Shown: piece after piece, positions 18,266 to 27,223 of the stretch
Numbering within the stretch: the stretch's first letter is position 1
How the letters are laid out: every line of letters begins with the position of its first letter
Source: Pseudomonas fluorescens
GTDB lineage: Bacteria; Pseudomonadota; Gammaproteobacteria; Pseudomonadales; Pseudomonadaceae
Length of the DNA stretch: 64,000 bases
Direction of reading: 5' to 3'
Assembly (NCBI RefSeq): GCF_003732425.1
Contig: NZ_MOBX01000015.1
Coordinates: 328,303 to 392,302, forward strand
Program-made: the position numbers and the translations under genes
The notes under the pieces: model-generated
Databases searched by the model: none
What the model saw: only the letters and a program-made list of their open reading frames with translations
Told to the model about the DNA's origin: nothing

Positions 18266-18409
18266 TGCAAGTGTCCTCAAGCGTCCCGCGTGACAACATC
18301 CATCTGTTGACCGCGAAACCTGAATTGCGAACCCTCCTGCACTGGAGGGATTTGTTGTTCGAGCGGCGCCTTTCCGGGCGGGATAGATGCACGCTTCTGT
18401 CGCTCTTAC

Positions 18410-18425
18410 CGCAAACGTCGTGCCA
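18410..18425 (-). promoter_or_regulatory. Sigma-54 (-24/-12) promoter of dctA
   Basis: On the reverse strand the sequence reads TGGCAC-GACGT-TTGCG, matching the consensus TGGCAC-N5-TTGC. Predicted transcription start is near 18399, giving a leader of about 134 nt. RpoN control of dctA is known in pseudomonads and rhizobia. Confidence 0.85.
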
Positions 18426-18503
18426 CTTTGGTGCAATTAGCTGCAAGCCTGTTGATATCAGGGCTTACGGGGTCACGTATGTCACCATCCTGTGACTCAA
18501 GTG

Positions 18504-18560
18504 TGGCGGATTCCCGCCAACTCGCCGCTTGTCGTCCTACAATTTGGCGGAAATCCGCCT
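18504..18560. promoter_or_regulatory. Twin palindromes, possible operators for the AraC-type regulator
   Basis: Two 16-bp palindromes, TGGCGG-ATTC-CCGCCA at 18504-18519 and TGGCGG-AAAT-CCGCCT at 18545-18560, start exactly 41 bp apart, about four helical turns. They lie between dctA and the regulator gene that starts at 18618. This looks like a paired operator; the binding protein is inferred. Confidence 0.55.
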
Positions 18561-18617
18561 TGTAGGCGTATCCAGCCGGCGGCTACCATCCGGCGCCTGA
18601 GGAAGGATCTGCCGCTT

Positions 18618-19616
18618 ATGCGCGAACGCACCATCGCCAGTCATTTCGCCCGTGCCGCTCTCGGCGGCGCGCGCCGTGTCGGTTTCGATTATTCGGTCCT
18701 GCTGTTGCAACTGGGCATCAGCCCGGAACTGCTCGAAGAGCCGCGTGCGCGCATCGCCCCGGAACAATTCACCCGGTTGATTCAGAGCCTGTGGCTGGCG
18801 CTGGATGACGAATACCTGGGTTTCGGCAATGCACCGAGCAAACCCGGCAGTTTCGCCATGATGTGCCACGCCTCGATTCACTGCCGCAATCTGGAGAAAG
18901 CGCTGCAACGCGGTTTATTGTTTTATAGCCTATTCCCCGAGGCCCCGCGCCTGAGCCTGACGCGCGAAGACGAATGGGCGCGTTTGAGCCTCGACGACTC
19001 ACAATTGTGGGACCCGGATCACTTCCTGACCGAGAGCTTGCTGGTTATCTGGCATCGTCTCGGCAGTTGGCTGATCGGCCAGCGAATTCGTCTCGAACAG
19101 GCGACTTTCAGCTATCCCCGTCCCGAACACGGCGCTGAATATGACTTGCTGTTCCCCTGCCCGCTGACCTTCGGCACTGACCACAGCAGCCTGCTGTTCC
19201 ACAGTCGCTACCTGCACATGCCGCTGCTACAGGACGAACGCACGCTCAAACACTTCCTCGAACGCTCCCCCGCCGACCTGCTCTCACGCCCGGATGATGG
19301 CGACAGCCTGAGCAGCCGCCTGCGCCGCTTGCTCAGTCGCGACACGGCACACTGGCCGGATCTGGAAGCGGTGGCGGCGCATCTGCACATCAGCCCGCAA
19401 ACCCTGCGCCGGCATTTGCGCGAGGAAGGCACGAGTTTTCAGGAGCTGAAGGATCAACTACGGCGGGATATCGCCATCTACCATTTGGGGCGGGCGGATC
19501 TGTCGTTGCAACAGATTGCCGAACAGCTCGGGTTTTCCGAGCCGTCGGCGTTTCACCGGGCGTTCAAGAAGTGGACAGGGCTGACGCCGGGGGCTTATCG
19601 GGCGCAGGAGCAATGA
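18618..19616 (+). CDS. AraC-family transcriptional regulator
   Basis: Protein of 332 aa with an N-terminal Arabinose_bd-type ligand domain (about 20-200) and a C-terminal double helix-turn-helix (LEAVAAHLHISPQTLRRHLREEG and LSLQQIAEQLGFSEPSAFHRAFKKWTG). This is the OruR/ArgR-like branch common in pseudomonads. The ATG at 18618 follows GAGGAAGG. It is divergent from dctA, but the target genes are unknown. The paired palindromes in its promoter may be its own operator. Confidence 0.9.
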   Translation: MRERTIASHFARAALGGARRVGFDYSVLLLQLGISPELLEEPRARIAPEQFTRLIQSLWLALDDEYLGFGNAPSKPGSFAMMCHASIHCRNLEKALQRGLLFYSLFPEAPRLSLTREDEWARLSLDDSQLWDPDHFLTESLLVIWHRLGSWLIGQRIRLEQATFSYPRPEHGAEYDLLFPCPLTFGTDHSSLLFHSRYLHMPLLQDERTLKHFLERSPADLLSRPDDGDSLSSRLRRLLSRDTAHWPDLEAVAAHLHISPQTLRRHLREEGTSFQELKDQLRRDIAIYHLGRADLSLQQIAEQLGFSEPSAFHRAFKKWTGLTPGAYRAQEQ

Positions 19617-19649
19617 GGTAATCAAAATCTTGCGGTGAAGTTATTGACG

Positions 19650-19719
19650 CCTTCGCGAGCAGGCTCGCTCCCACAGGTGAATGCATTTCAAATGTGGGCG
19701 CGAGGCTGCTCGCGAAGAG
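19650..19719. repeat. REP doublet (family A), partly decayed
   Basis: Left arm ccttcgcgagcaggctcgct; the right arm carries changes (gtgggcgcgaggctgctcgc), so the inverted repeat is imperfect. Confidence 0.85.
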
Positions 19720-19736
19720 CCAGGCACTGCCGACCT

Positions 19737-21083
19737 CTAGACCGCCGGAAATTGAATCCTGAACGCCGCCCCGCCCATCGGCGAATCGCCGAGGGCCAAT
19801 TTGGCGTTGTAGCTTTCGATAATGTCCTTGACCACCGCCAAGCCGATACCCTGCCCCGGATGCTGAGCATCCAGACGTTCACCGCGCTCGAGAATCCGTG
19901 CACGCTGGTCCAGCGGTACGCCCGGCCCGTCGTCTTCAACGCACAGTTCCACCCCGGCCAGGGTCTCGCGCACACTGATGCGCACTTCGCCCAGGCACAA
20001 GCGATAGGCGTTTTCCAGCAGGTTGCCCATCATCTCCAGCAACGCGCCTTGCTCGATCGGCACATAACAGTGCTCAGGCAGATCAAAGGCCACGCGCACA
20101 TGCTTGTCGCGGTAAACCTTGTCCAGCGTATCGCAGAGGCTTTTGAGCACCGGTTGCAAGCGCACCTGGTGTCGCACCAGGCCGCTTTTGCGCAAACTGG
20201 CCCGTTGCAGTTGATAGCTGATCTGCTGGCTCATGCGTTCGATCTGGCTTTGCAGCACCCAGGCCTGATCGCGTTCTTCGGGACGTTGAGCCATGTCTTC
20301 GCTGACGCCTTGTAACACCGCCAACGGGGTCTTCAGGCTGTGCGCCAGGTCATCGAGGGAATCGCGATAGCGACTGCGCTGTTGCCGTTCGCTGTGCAGC
20401 AAACGGTTGAGCGAGCCGGTCAGGCGCAGCAGTTCGCGCGGGTGTTGCTCAGTGAGGCTTTCGCGGGTGCCGCCTTCGATTTCGTCGAGTTCCTGACTGA
20501 GCCGCCGTAGCGCTTTGAGGCCCCAGGTCAGGCCGATCCATAGCAGCGCCAGCAACACGAGTAGCGCAGCGCCGAAGCCCAGATAAAGATTCTCGCGCAA
20601 GCCTTCAAGGGTGGTTTCGTACTCGCGCACCGGTTGCAGGGCGACGATGCTGAACGCCGCGCTTTTGCCGCCGAGCAGTTTGACTTCGACGTCATAGACG
20701 AAGAATTCCTGGCCATTGCTTTCGCGAATCCGCGCGAACTCGTTGCCAAGGCCGTCATAACGCGGTTTGTAGTTGATCTGCTCTTCCTGGGTGGCTTTCG
20801 AGCGCCACACCAGGTGCCCTTCGCGATCGTAGATGTAGCCGAGCAAACGGAAGTCGGTGAGGTTGAAGCGCTCATCCGGCAGTTGCGTCGGCATCACCAG
20901 CCGACCGTTCTCGATCCGCGCTGCGGAAATCAGCGTGGTGACGTCGGAAGCCAGGCGCTGCTCGATCGAGTCCTGCAGTGCGAGGCTGAACGCGCCTTGC
21001 ATCGCCGGGAGCAAGGCGAGCATGAACAACACCGCCAACGTGGTGGCGGCGAGCATCAAGCGAACGCGAAGCGAACGAATCAA
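19737..21083 (-). CDS. phoQ: Sensor histidine kinase PhoQ
   Basis: Inner-membrane kinase of 448 aa that senses low Mg2+ and cationic peptides. It has TM about 8-28, a periplasmic domain with an acidic/polar face (about 40-165), TM about 168-190, a HAMP-like linker, the H-box SLDDLAHSLKTPLAVL, the N-box MGNLLENAYRLCLG, and G-boxes VEDDGPGVP and GQGIGLAVVK. The start overlaps the phoP stop by 4 nt. Third gene of oprH-phoP-phoQ. Confidence 0.95.
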   Translation of the reverse strand: MIRSLRVRLMLAATTLAVLFMLALLPAMQGAFSLALQDSIEQRLASDVTTLISAARIENGRLVMPTQLPDERFNLTDFRLLGYIYDREGHLVWRSKATQEEQINYKPRYDGLGNEFARIRESNGQEFFVYDVEVKLLGGKSAAFSIVALQPVREYETTLEGLRENLYLGFGAALLVLLALLWIGLTWGLKALRRLSQELDEIEGGTRESLTEQHPRELLRLTGSLNRLLHSERQQRSRYRDSLDDLAHSLKTPLAVLQGVSEDMAQRPEERDQAWVLQSQIERMSQQISYQLQRASLRKSGLVRHQVRLQPVLKSLCDTLDKVYRDKHVRVAFDLPEHCYVPIEQGALLEMMGNLLENAYRLCLGEVRISVRETLAGVELCVEDDGPGVPLDQRARILERGERLDAQHPGQGIGLAVVKDIIESYNAKLALGDSPMGGAAFRIQFPAV

Positions 21084-21757
21084 GTGCAGCGCTCATTGAA
21101 CAGGTAGCCGAGGCCGCGCACGGTGTCGATCGGCTTGAACCCGGCCGGGCCTTCGAGTTTGCGGCGCAGGCGGCCGACCAGCACTTCGATCACGTTCGGA
21201 TCGCGCTCGTCGTCGTCCGGGTAAAGCTGCTCCATCAAGCGATCCTTGGGCACCACTTGCTGATGGTGACGCATGAGGTATTCGAGAATGCGGTACTCGT
21301 AGGCGGTCAGCGCCAGCGGCTGTTCGTCGAGGGTGGCCTGTTTGCGATTGAGGTCGAGCAGCAGCGGGCCGGCGACGATGGTCGACTGGGTGAACCCGCT
21401 GGAACGGCGCAGCAAGGCATTCAGGCGCGCCTCGAGTTCTTCGAACTGGAACGGCTTGACCACGTAATCGTCGGCGCCGGCGGCAAGGCCTTCGACCTTG
21501 TCCTGCCAGTTGCCGCGCGCGGTGAGGATCAGGATCGGGAAGGTCTTGCCGCCTGCGCGCAACTGGCGAATCAGGTCAAGACCACCCATGCCCGGCAGGC
21601 CGAGGTCGATCACCGCCAGATCAAAGTTGAACTGTCCGGTCTGGTACAGCGCCTCTTCGGCATTGGCCACGGATTCGACCACGTGACCACTTTCCGTCAG
21701 GCGGGTTTGCAGGTGATGGCGCAACAGCGCTTCATCTTCGACGACCAACAGTTTCAT
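21080..21757 (-). CDS. phoP: Response regulator PhoP
   Basis: OmpR-type regulator of 225 aa controlling Mg2+-limitation and LPS-modification genes. Receiver: VVEDEALLRHHLQ, phospho-Asp in LAVIDLGLPGMGG, Lys in VVKPF. DNA-binding winged helix: DPNVIEVLVGRLRRKL and DTVRGLGYLF. ATG at 21757 follows a GGGAGAG-like Shine-Dalgarno. A 150-nt gap with a REP doublet separates it from oprH upstream. Confidence 0.96.
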   Translation of the reverse strand: MKLLVVEDEALLRHHLQTRLTESGHVVESVANAEEALYQTGQFNFDLAVIDLGLPGMGGLDLIRQLRAGGKTFPILILTARGNWQDKVEGLAAGADDYVVKPFQFEELEARLNALLRRSSGFTQSTIVAGPLLLDLNRKQATLDEQPLALTAYEYRILEYLMRHHQQVVPKDRLMEQLYPDDDERDPNVIEVLVGRLRRKLEGPAGFKPIDTVRGLGYLFNERCT

Positions 21758-21796
21758 AACGCTCTCCCGGGTAAATCAAAATCTCCAGACAACCCA

Positions 21797-21888
21797 CTGT
21801 GGGAGCTAGCCTGCTGGCGATTGCGATTTGGCAGTCGACAATGCAGTCGACTGTCAGGACGCCATCGCTAGCAGGCTAGCTCCCACAG
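21797..21888. repeat. REP doublet (family A, GGGAGCTAGCCTGCTGGCG variant)
   Basis: Arms ctgtgggagctagcctgctg and complement (agcaggctagctcccacag) flanking gcagtcgacaatgcagtcgactgtc. It sits between oprH and phoP inside the operon and could attenuate or stabilise the processed oprH message. Confidence 0.88.
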
Positions 21889-21907
21889 GGTACTCAAGCT
21901 AACCGCG

Positions 21908-22513
21908 TTAGAAATTGTAGTTAGCCGACAGGTAAGTCTGGGCGCTGCTGTTCAAGTCCAGCGAGCCTTGCTTGCTGCCACCGCTCTCTTTCATTTCGGT
22001 GCTGGCGTTGCTCATCAGGTAACGGTAACCGAGTTCCACCGAGGTGTTCTGCGAAACTTGCTGCAACACCCCGAACTGACCGCCGACGGCGTAACCGATG
22101 TCACTGTCGCGGCTGTAGCCCGGCGAATCCTGAGTCAGCTTGGTCAGACCGGCCGTGGCACCGCCGAACAGCTTGGTGCTGCCGCCTACCGGGTAAAACA
22201 GATCGTAGCTGCCCAGCAGGTTTTCCTGACGCAGTTTAATGCCATTGTGCGAGCCCGACACGTTGTCGTAGGTGGCGTAGTAGCGACCCTGGCTGTTTTG
22301 CTGACCGAGGCGTACGCCGTAAGTGTTGTTGCCGTCGATGGCGCCGGTAGCGTTCGGGTGGTCGAGGTTGTTGTTCAGTGCGTGGGACTTGTCGATCTTG
22401 TCGCTGGTCTGACCGAACGTCAGGCCGGCAAAGTTGCTGGTGTCGTCGGCGTTGGCCGCGATGCTGGAGCCTAACAGGGTAAATGCCAGCAGCAGTTTGT
22501 TAAAACGAGTCAT
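21908..22513 (-). CDS. oprH: Outer-membrane protein OprH
   Basis: Outer-membrane beta-barrel of 201 aa that cross-bridges LPS when divalent cations are scarce. It has a signal peptide MTRFNKLLLAFTLLGSSIAANA, then an eight-strand barrel ending in the aromatic C-terminus SANYNF required for BAM assembly. The ATG at 22513 follows GAGGAA. It is first gene of the PhoP-controlled operon and has phased PhoP half-sites upstream. Confidence 0.95.
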   Translation of the reverse strand: MTRFNKLLLAFTLLGSSIAANADDTSNFAGLTFGQTSDKIDKSHALNNNLDHPNATGAIDGNNTYGVRLGQQNSQGRYYATYDNVSGSHNGIKLRQENLLGSYDLFYPVGGSTKLFGGATAGLTKLTQDSPGYSRDSDIGYAVGGQFGVLQQVSQNTSVELGYRYLMSNASTEMKESGGSKQGSLDLNSSAQTYLSANYNF

Positions 22514-22571
22514 GGGTATTTCCTCTTTCACAGTTGCTGTTTGGGTATGGCGCAAGGTTACTGACCTCCCC

Positions 22572-22609
22572 CTGTACCGCCCCTGAACCGTCTCTGAACC
22601 TGACCTGAA
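22572..22609 (-). promoter_or_regulatory. PhoP binding region of oprH: four half-sites at 11-bp spacing
   Basis: Reverse strand reads TTCAG repeats at + coordinates 22605-22609, 22594-22598 and 22583-22587 and a TACAG at 22572-22576: exactly 11 bp apart. The central pair is GTTCAG-N5-GTTCAG, the layout of a PhoP box. It lies about 60-95 nt upstream of the oprH ATG, with a candidate -10 (TAACCT) just downstream. Confidence 0.8.
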
Positions 22610-22657
22610 TCAAATGAACTAGGCTGTTTTGACCCTTTATTGTCAGGAGACCCGACC

Positions 22658-23449
22658 ATGCGCCTGTTCCTCGCCCTTACTTTGCTGGCTATCAGCAGCC
22701 TCACTCAGGCTGCGATCAAGACTGAAGAAATTCCCTACCAGAGCGCCGAAGGCACCCAACTGATCGGCTACTACGCTTACGACGATGCCATCCAAGGCAA
22801 GCGCCCTGGAGTTGTCGTGGTGCATGAATGGTGGGGCCTGAACGATTACGCCAAGCGCCGCGCGCGCGATCTTGCCGAACTCGGCTACAGCGCTCTGGCG
22901 ATCGACATGTACGGCGAAGGCAAGAACACCGAGCACCCGAAAGACGCGATGGCGTTCATGCAGGCAGCGACCCAAGACGCCGCGGCTTCCAGCAAGCGCT
23001 TCGAGGCCGGGCTGAATTTGCTGAAGAAACAGCCGCAGACCGATGCGAACAAACTGGCGGCGATCGGTTACTGCTTCGGTGGTGGCGTGGTACTCAACGC
23101 AGCACGGCAAGGTGAGCCGCTGGCGGGCGTGGTGAGTTTCCATGGCGCGCTGGCGACCAAAACCCCGGCGACGCCCGGCAGTGTGAAAGCGAAGATTCTG
23201 GTCGAGCACGGCGCGCTGGACAGCATGGTCACCGCCGACAACGTCACGGCGTTCAAGTCAGAAATGGACAAGGCCGGGGCTGACTACAAGTTCGTCAGTC
23301 TGGAGGGCGCCAAGCATGGTTTCACCAACCCGGATGCCGATCGCCTCAGCCATGGCGAACACGGAGGCCCGGACATCGGGTACAACAAGGCAGCGGATGA
23401 AAAATCCTGGGCGGACATGAAAGCGTTTTTCCAGAAAATATTTAGCTGA
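22658..23449 (+). CDS. Exported dienelactone hydrolase family protein
   Basis: Alpha/beta hydrolase of 263 aa with a signal peptide (MRLFLALTLLAISSLTQA). The nucleophile elbow is GYCFGGG (catalytic Cys), with the acid in GALDSMVT and the histidine in AKHGFTNP, the Cys-Asp-His triad of the DLH family. The natural substrate is unknown, and the periplasmic location argues against a classical chlorocatechol role. ATG at 22658 follows AGGAG. It is divergent from oprH and shares its PhoP-site intergenic region. Confidence 0.92.
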   Translation: MRLFLALTLLAISSLTQAAIKTEEIPYQSAEGTQLIGYYAYDDAIQGKRPGVVVVHEWWGLNDYAKRRARDLAELGYSALAIDMYGEGKNTEHPKDAMAFMQAATQDAAASSKRFEAGLNLLKKQPQTDANKLAAIGYCFGGGVVLNAARQGEPLAGVVSFHGALATKTPATPGSVKAKILVEHGALDSMVTADNVTAFKSEMDKAGADYKFVSLEGAKHGFTNPDADRLSHGEHGGPDIGYNKAADEKSWADMKAFFQKIFS

Positions 23450-23469
23450 TCAGCGACACCGCGGCGCGG

Positions 23470-23548
23470 CCTTCGCGAGCAGGCTCGCTCCCACAGGGGA
23501 TCTACTGGGCGGCATAGATCCAGTGTGGGAGCGAGCCTGCTCGCGAAA
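23470..23548. repeat. REP doublet (family A)
   Basis: Arms cttcgcgagcaggctcgctc and its complement (gagcgagcctgctcgcgaa) about 25 nt apart, between two co-directional genes. Confidence 0.92.
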
Positions 23549-23599
23549 GCTTCACCGCCAATCTCGACCTTGGCCCGACTAACCGGCAAAATGCCCGCC

Positions 23600-24325
23600 A
23601 TGAATCTTGCCCCCGCTCTCCCCGCCTGCTGCACCGCGCTCGACAGCCACTGGCCGTTGCCGACGGTATTGCCTGACACCGTGCTGCTCAGCACCCACTT
23701 CGATCCGGCCCGACTGCTTGGCGATGATTTCCAGCGCAGCGCCGTCGTTGCGCCGCCGAGCATTCAGCGCTCGGTGGCCAAACGTCAGGCGGAATTTCTC
23801 GCCGGGCGGATTTGCGCCCGCGCGGCGTTGCAGCAATTGGAAGGCACCGGCGTCGTGCCGGCGATCGGCGAAGATCGCGCGCCGATCTGGCCGGCACATA
23901 TCTGCGGCTCGATCACTCACAGCACCGGTCGTGCTGCGGCGATTGTCGCCAACAAGCGGCATTGGCGCGGGCTGGGCATGGATCTGGAAAATATGCTGAG
24001 TGCCGAACGTGCCGAGCGTCTGGCCGGGGAAATTCTCACGCCGGCGGAAATGCAACGCATGGCGGCGGGTCCGCGGGAGCAACTGGCGTTGTGGGTGACG
24101 CTGACGTTTTCGGTGAAAGAGAGCTTGTTCAAGGCGCTGTATCCGATCGTGCAGCAGCGCTTTTATTTCGAGCACGCTGAAGTGCTGGAATGGACGGAGG
24201 CCGGTCAGGTGCGGTTGCGCTTGTTGACGGACTTGTCTGCCGAATGGTGCAACGGCACTGAACTGGAGGCGCAGTTCGGAGTGCAGGATGGGCAGTTGTT
24301 GAGTCTGGTCAGCATTCAGGCCTGA
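23600..24325 (+). CDS. pcpS: 4'-phosphopantetheinyl transferase (EntD/PcpS type)
   Basis: Cytoplasmic enzyme of about 241 aa that loads the phosphopantetheine arm from CoA onto acyl or peptidyl carrier proteins. It shows SITHSTGRAAAIV, the Mg2+ site GMDLEN and the catalytic KESLFKALYP helix. In P. aeruginosa the single PcpS serves both fatty-acid and siderophore carrier proteins. ATG at 23600 or 23591 are both possible; 23600 is nearest to the family length. No synthase cluster is adjacent. Confidence 0.92.
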   Translation: MNLAPALPACCTALDSHWPLPTVLPDTVLLSTHFDPARLLGDDFQRSAVVAPPSIQRSVAKRQAEFLAGRICARAALQQLEGTGVVPAIGEDRAPIWPAHICGSITHSTGRAAAIVANKRHWRGLGMDLENMLSAERAERLAGEILTPAEMQRMAAGPREQLALWVTLTFSVKESLFKALYPIVQQRFYFEHAEVLEWTEAGQVRLRLLTDLSAEWCNGTELEAQFGVQDGQLLSLVSIQA

Positions 24326-24349
24326 AATCTTTCAGCGTCTGTTCAGGCC

Positions 24350-24420
24350 TCTTCGCGAGCAGGCTCGCTCCCACATTTTGAAATGCATTCCCCTGTGGGA
24401 GCGAGCCTGCTCGCGAAGGC
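24350..24420. repeat. REP doublet (family A)
   Basis: Arms cttcgcgagcaggctcgctc and its complement ending in gctcgcgaag, about 20 nt apart; placed between convergent pcpS and the kinase gene. Confidence 0.92.
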
Positions 24421-24442
24421 GGCATCGCGGCCACCACAAGAA

Positions 24443-26053
24443 TTACCGGCGCTCCTGATTCCTCGGCCAACTCAGGCTGAAACAAGCCCCACCCAGACTC
24501 TTGCTCTTGCCAATGATCGCCCGGCCGTCATGCCAGTGAATGATTCGTCGCACAATCGACAAGCCCAAGCCATGCCCGCCCGACGCCCGCGTACGGCTGT
24601 CATCCAGACGCAGAAACGGCGTAAAAATCCGCTCCCACGCCACCTCCGGCACGCCCGGCCCGTCATCCTCGACGTCGACGCGGCAGCGCAATTGCCCGAC
24701 CTGGTAACTCACTGTCACCTTCGAACGAGCATGACGCATGGCGTTGCTCACCAGGTTCTGTAGCGCCCGATGCAGATAACGCGGCTCGGCTTCGACCCAG
24801 GCATCATCATTATCGGCGGCGGACAAGCACAACCCCCGCTGCACCGTGACCTCGGCGCGCAACGGCGCCAGCTCTTCAATCACCTGATTGACCAACGCAT
24901 CCAGATCGATGCGCTGGAAGGTCAGCGCCGGCGACCCCTGCTCCAACCGCGCATAGGTGAGCATTTCATCGACCAGTTTATCCAGGTCTTCGATGTCGTG
25001 ATCCATGCCTTCGCGGTACTTCTCCAGCGCTTGCGGGGTGGTCGCCGAGCCGATCATTTCCAGGCCGAAACGCAGGCGCGCCACCGGCGTGCGCAATTCA
25101 TGGGACACCGCGCGCACCAGTTCGCGCTGGATTGCCAGTAATTGCTGCAAGTGCTCGGCCATGCCGTTGAATGCCGACGCCAGACGCCCGACCGAGTCGG
25201 CACCGCGCGCCGGCACACGGGTTTCCAGGCTGCCCTTGGCAATCCGCGTGGCCGCCGCTTCGAGGCCGCGTAAACGCCGTTCGAGCTGGCGCACCAACAG
25301 ATAAACGATGAGGCCGATCAGGGTCAGGCCGAGCGCGGCGATCAACACCAGCCATTCCGGCGGGTATGGGTTCATCTGATACAGCGGGCCGATTTCCAGC
25401 ACCCACGGCGTGCCGACCATGCCAGCGAATACGCGGATCGAGTCGCCGCCCTTGCCCAGCGCCATCACCGTGTCGCCTTCGGCCACGCGGCGGCTCTGGT
25501 CTTCGTCCATGTCGGCGTCATTCACCGTGACCAGCCGCAGATCGAAACCGAAGCCCTTCTCTTGCTTTATCTGCGCGAGGCGCTTGGGCTGCTCGGCGAC
25601 CGGCACGCGCACCAGTTCATCGGCCAGCAGGTAAATGGTCGCGCGGGCCAGTTGCTCGCTGATCTGCTGCACCTCCCCCACCAGCACAAGCTGTTCCTTG
25701 TCGCTGACCATCCGGTAAACCTTCGCCGCGTGCGGTCCGGTCTGTTCGACCAACGCCTGCCCCCGTTGCACGCGAGTGCGCTGGGTCAGATCGAGATCGG
25801 TCTCGGCAAACTTTTTCAGCGCCAGCGGAATCCCCAGCAAACGCTCCCACACCAGCAACGCACGATGGCGTTCGGTTTCATTCATCGGTTGCAGGTTGTC
25901 GGCCATCAACGAAAACGTACCGTGGGCCAGCCGCTCGCGATACTGCTCGCTGCGCACTTGGTTGAGCAGATTGAGCGCCAGCACGCCGAGCACCGCCACC
26001 AGAATCAGCGCTGCGCACATGCCGCCGTAGATGCGCAGGAAGATCGAGTTCAC
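24443..26053 (-). CDS. Sensor histidine kinase, RstB-like
   Basis: Inner-membrane kinase of 536 aa. TM about 10-30, a long periplasmic sensor (about 31-235), TM about 238-258, HAMP, H-box LVRAVSHELRTPVARLR, N-box LQNLVSNAMRHA, G-boxes VEDDGPGVP and GGHGLGLSIV. The start overlaps the regulator stop by 4 nt. The RstB-like name rests on overall architecture and on the neighbouring regulator. A similar pair sits next to nrdA in P. aeruginosa (from memory). The signal is unknown. Confidence 0.88.
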   Translation of the reverse strand: MNSIFLRIYGGMCAALILVAVLGVLALNLLNQVRSEQYRERLAHGTFSLMADNLQPMNETERHRALLVWERLLGIPLALKKFAETDLDLTQRTRVQRGQALVEQTGPHAAKVYRMVSDKEQLVLVGEVQQISEQLARATIYLLADELVRVPVAEQPKRLAQIKQEKGFGFDLRLVTVNDADMDEDQSRRVAEGDTVMALGKGGDSIRVFAGMVGTPWVLEIGPLYQMNPYPPEWLVLIAALGLTLIGLIVYLLVRQLERRLRGLEAAATRIAKGSLETRVPARGADSVGRLASAFNGMAEHLQQLLAIQRELVRAVSHELRTPVARLRFGLEMIGSATTPQALEKYREGMDHDIEDLDKLVDEMLTYARLEQGSPALTFQRIDLDALVNQVIEELAPLRAEVTVQRGLCLSAADNDDAWVEAEPRYLHRALQNLVSNAMRHARSKVTVSYQVGQLRCRVDVEDDGPGVPEVAWERIFTPFLRLDDSRTRASGGHGLGLSIVRRIIHWHDGRAIIGKSKSLGGACFSLSWPRNQERR

Positions 26054-26772
26054 AGCGGCAGGTCTACGCAGGCTTCAGGAACAAACAGATAACCTTTGCT
26101 GCGAATGGTCTTGATCAGGCGTGGATGGTCGGGGTCGTCGCCGATTTTCGGGCGGATGCGCGAGATGCGCACATCGATCGAGCGGTCCTGGCCGTCGTAG
26201 CCGATGCCGCGCAGGGCGGTGAAGATTTCTTCCCGGGACAGGATCCGCCCGGCGTTGGACACCAACAGCCAGAGCAAGTCGAATTCGGCGCTGGTCAGCT
26301 CGATGCCGTTGTCGCTCAGCCACGCTTCGCGCAAGGCGTTGTCGACCACCAGCGGGCCGAATTGCAGGCGGCGGGATTTTTCGGCGAGCGGTTCAGGTGT
26401 GTCGCTACGGCGCAGCAACGCCTGGATTCGCGCCAGCAACAGCCGCGGGCGCACCGGTTTGCACACGTAATCGTCGGCACCGAGATCGAGCCCGTGGATC
26501 TGATCGGCATCGTCGGTGCGTGCGGTGAGCATCAGAATCGGCCCGTCATACTGATCGCGCACCTTGCGACAGATGCTCAGGCCATCCTCGCCGGGCAGCA
26601 TCAGGTCGAGGATCACCAGATCCGGCTGCTCCTTGATGATCCGTGCCGCCGCCAGCGCCCCGTTGCCTTCGATGTCCACGCGCAGTCCATTGGCTTGCAG
26701 GTAATCGCGCGTCAGTTCGGCCAGCCGCTGATCATCCTCGACGATCAATACCTGAAAGGCTTGTTGCTCCAC
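26050..26772 (-). CDS. OmpR-family response regulator, RstA-like
   Basis: Regulator of 240 aa. Receiver with IVEDDQRLAELTRDY, phospho-Asp in LVILDLMLPGEDGLS and Lys in VCKPVRPRL, a winged-helix domain with DRSIDVRISRIRPKIGDDP and IRSKGYLFVP. The start is GTG at 26772 with AGAGG six bases upstream; a more internal ATG would remove the first receiver strand. It forms an operon with the kinase and is divergent from nrdA. Confidence 0.9.
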   Translation of the reverse strand: MEQQAFQVLIVEDDQRLAELTRDYLQANGLRVDIEGNGALAAARIIKEQPDLVILDLMLPGEDGLSICRKVRDQYDGPILMLTARTDDADQIHGLDLGADDYVCKPVRPRLLLARIQALLRRSDTPEPLAEKSRRLQFGPLVVDNALREAWLSDNGIELTSAEFDLLWLLVSNAGRILSREEIFTALRGIGYDGQDRSIDVRISRIRPKIGDDPDHPRLIKTIRSKGYLFVPEACVDLPL

Positions 26773-27193
26773 CGGTGACCTCTGCTTTCTATTGTTATGA
26801 ATAAAGGAAGACGATTGCCCGAATACACACGATCCCCTGTAGGAACTGTCGAGTGAAACGCGGCTGCGATCTCCTGATCTTGCTTTTCAAGATCAGGATC
26901 AAAAGATCGCTGCCTTCGGCAGCTCCAGCAGGGGTACGCGATATTTAGCGTGATCCTCCCGTCCTTTTGTCATGTTTGAGGAGGATAAGAATGCCTGCGC
27001 ATGGGCCGATTGTATAAACGGCGTACAGCCAGAACACAAGTCGGTAAATGCGTTCGGACAAGGCAGTTTTTTGTGATAGGGTTCGCGCCCTTAAAAATCC
27101 GCTGAAGCGTTTTTCCCGGTGAAAAAACAGTGACAGACGGTCTAGCGCAGCAGGTTCGCGGCCTACACGGGAATTCCCGATTTCTTACACAAT
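26773..27193. other. Intergenic region between rstA-like gene and the nrdA promoter
   Basis: About 420 nt without a supported gene. It holds a decayed family-C repeat near 26834-26938 (gctgcgatct...aaaagatcgc...gccttcggcagctcc) and A/T-richer DNA towards 27060-27190. No further motif is convincing. Confidence 0.6.
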
Positions 27194-27214
27194 TTACGCA
27201 CAGGTTTATCCACA
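27194..27214 (+). promoter_or_regulatory. Two DnaA boxes upstream of nrdA
   Basis: A perfect box TTATCCACA at 27206-27214 and an 8-of-9 match TTACGCACA at 27194-27202, starts 12 bp apart. DnaA control of nrdAB is known in E. coli; here it is an inference from position just upstream of the -35. Confidence 0.65.
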
Positions 27215-27223
27215 GCTAGTACG

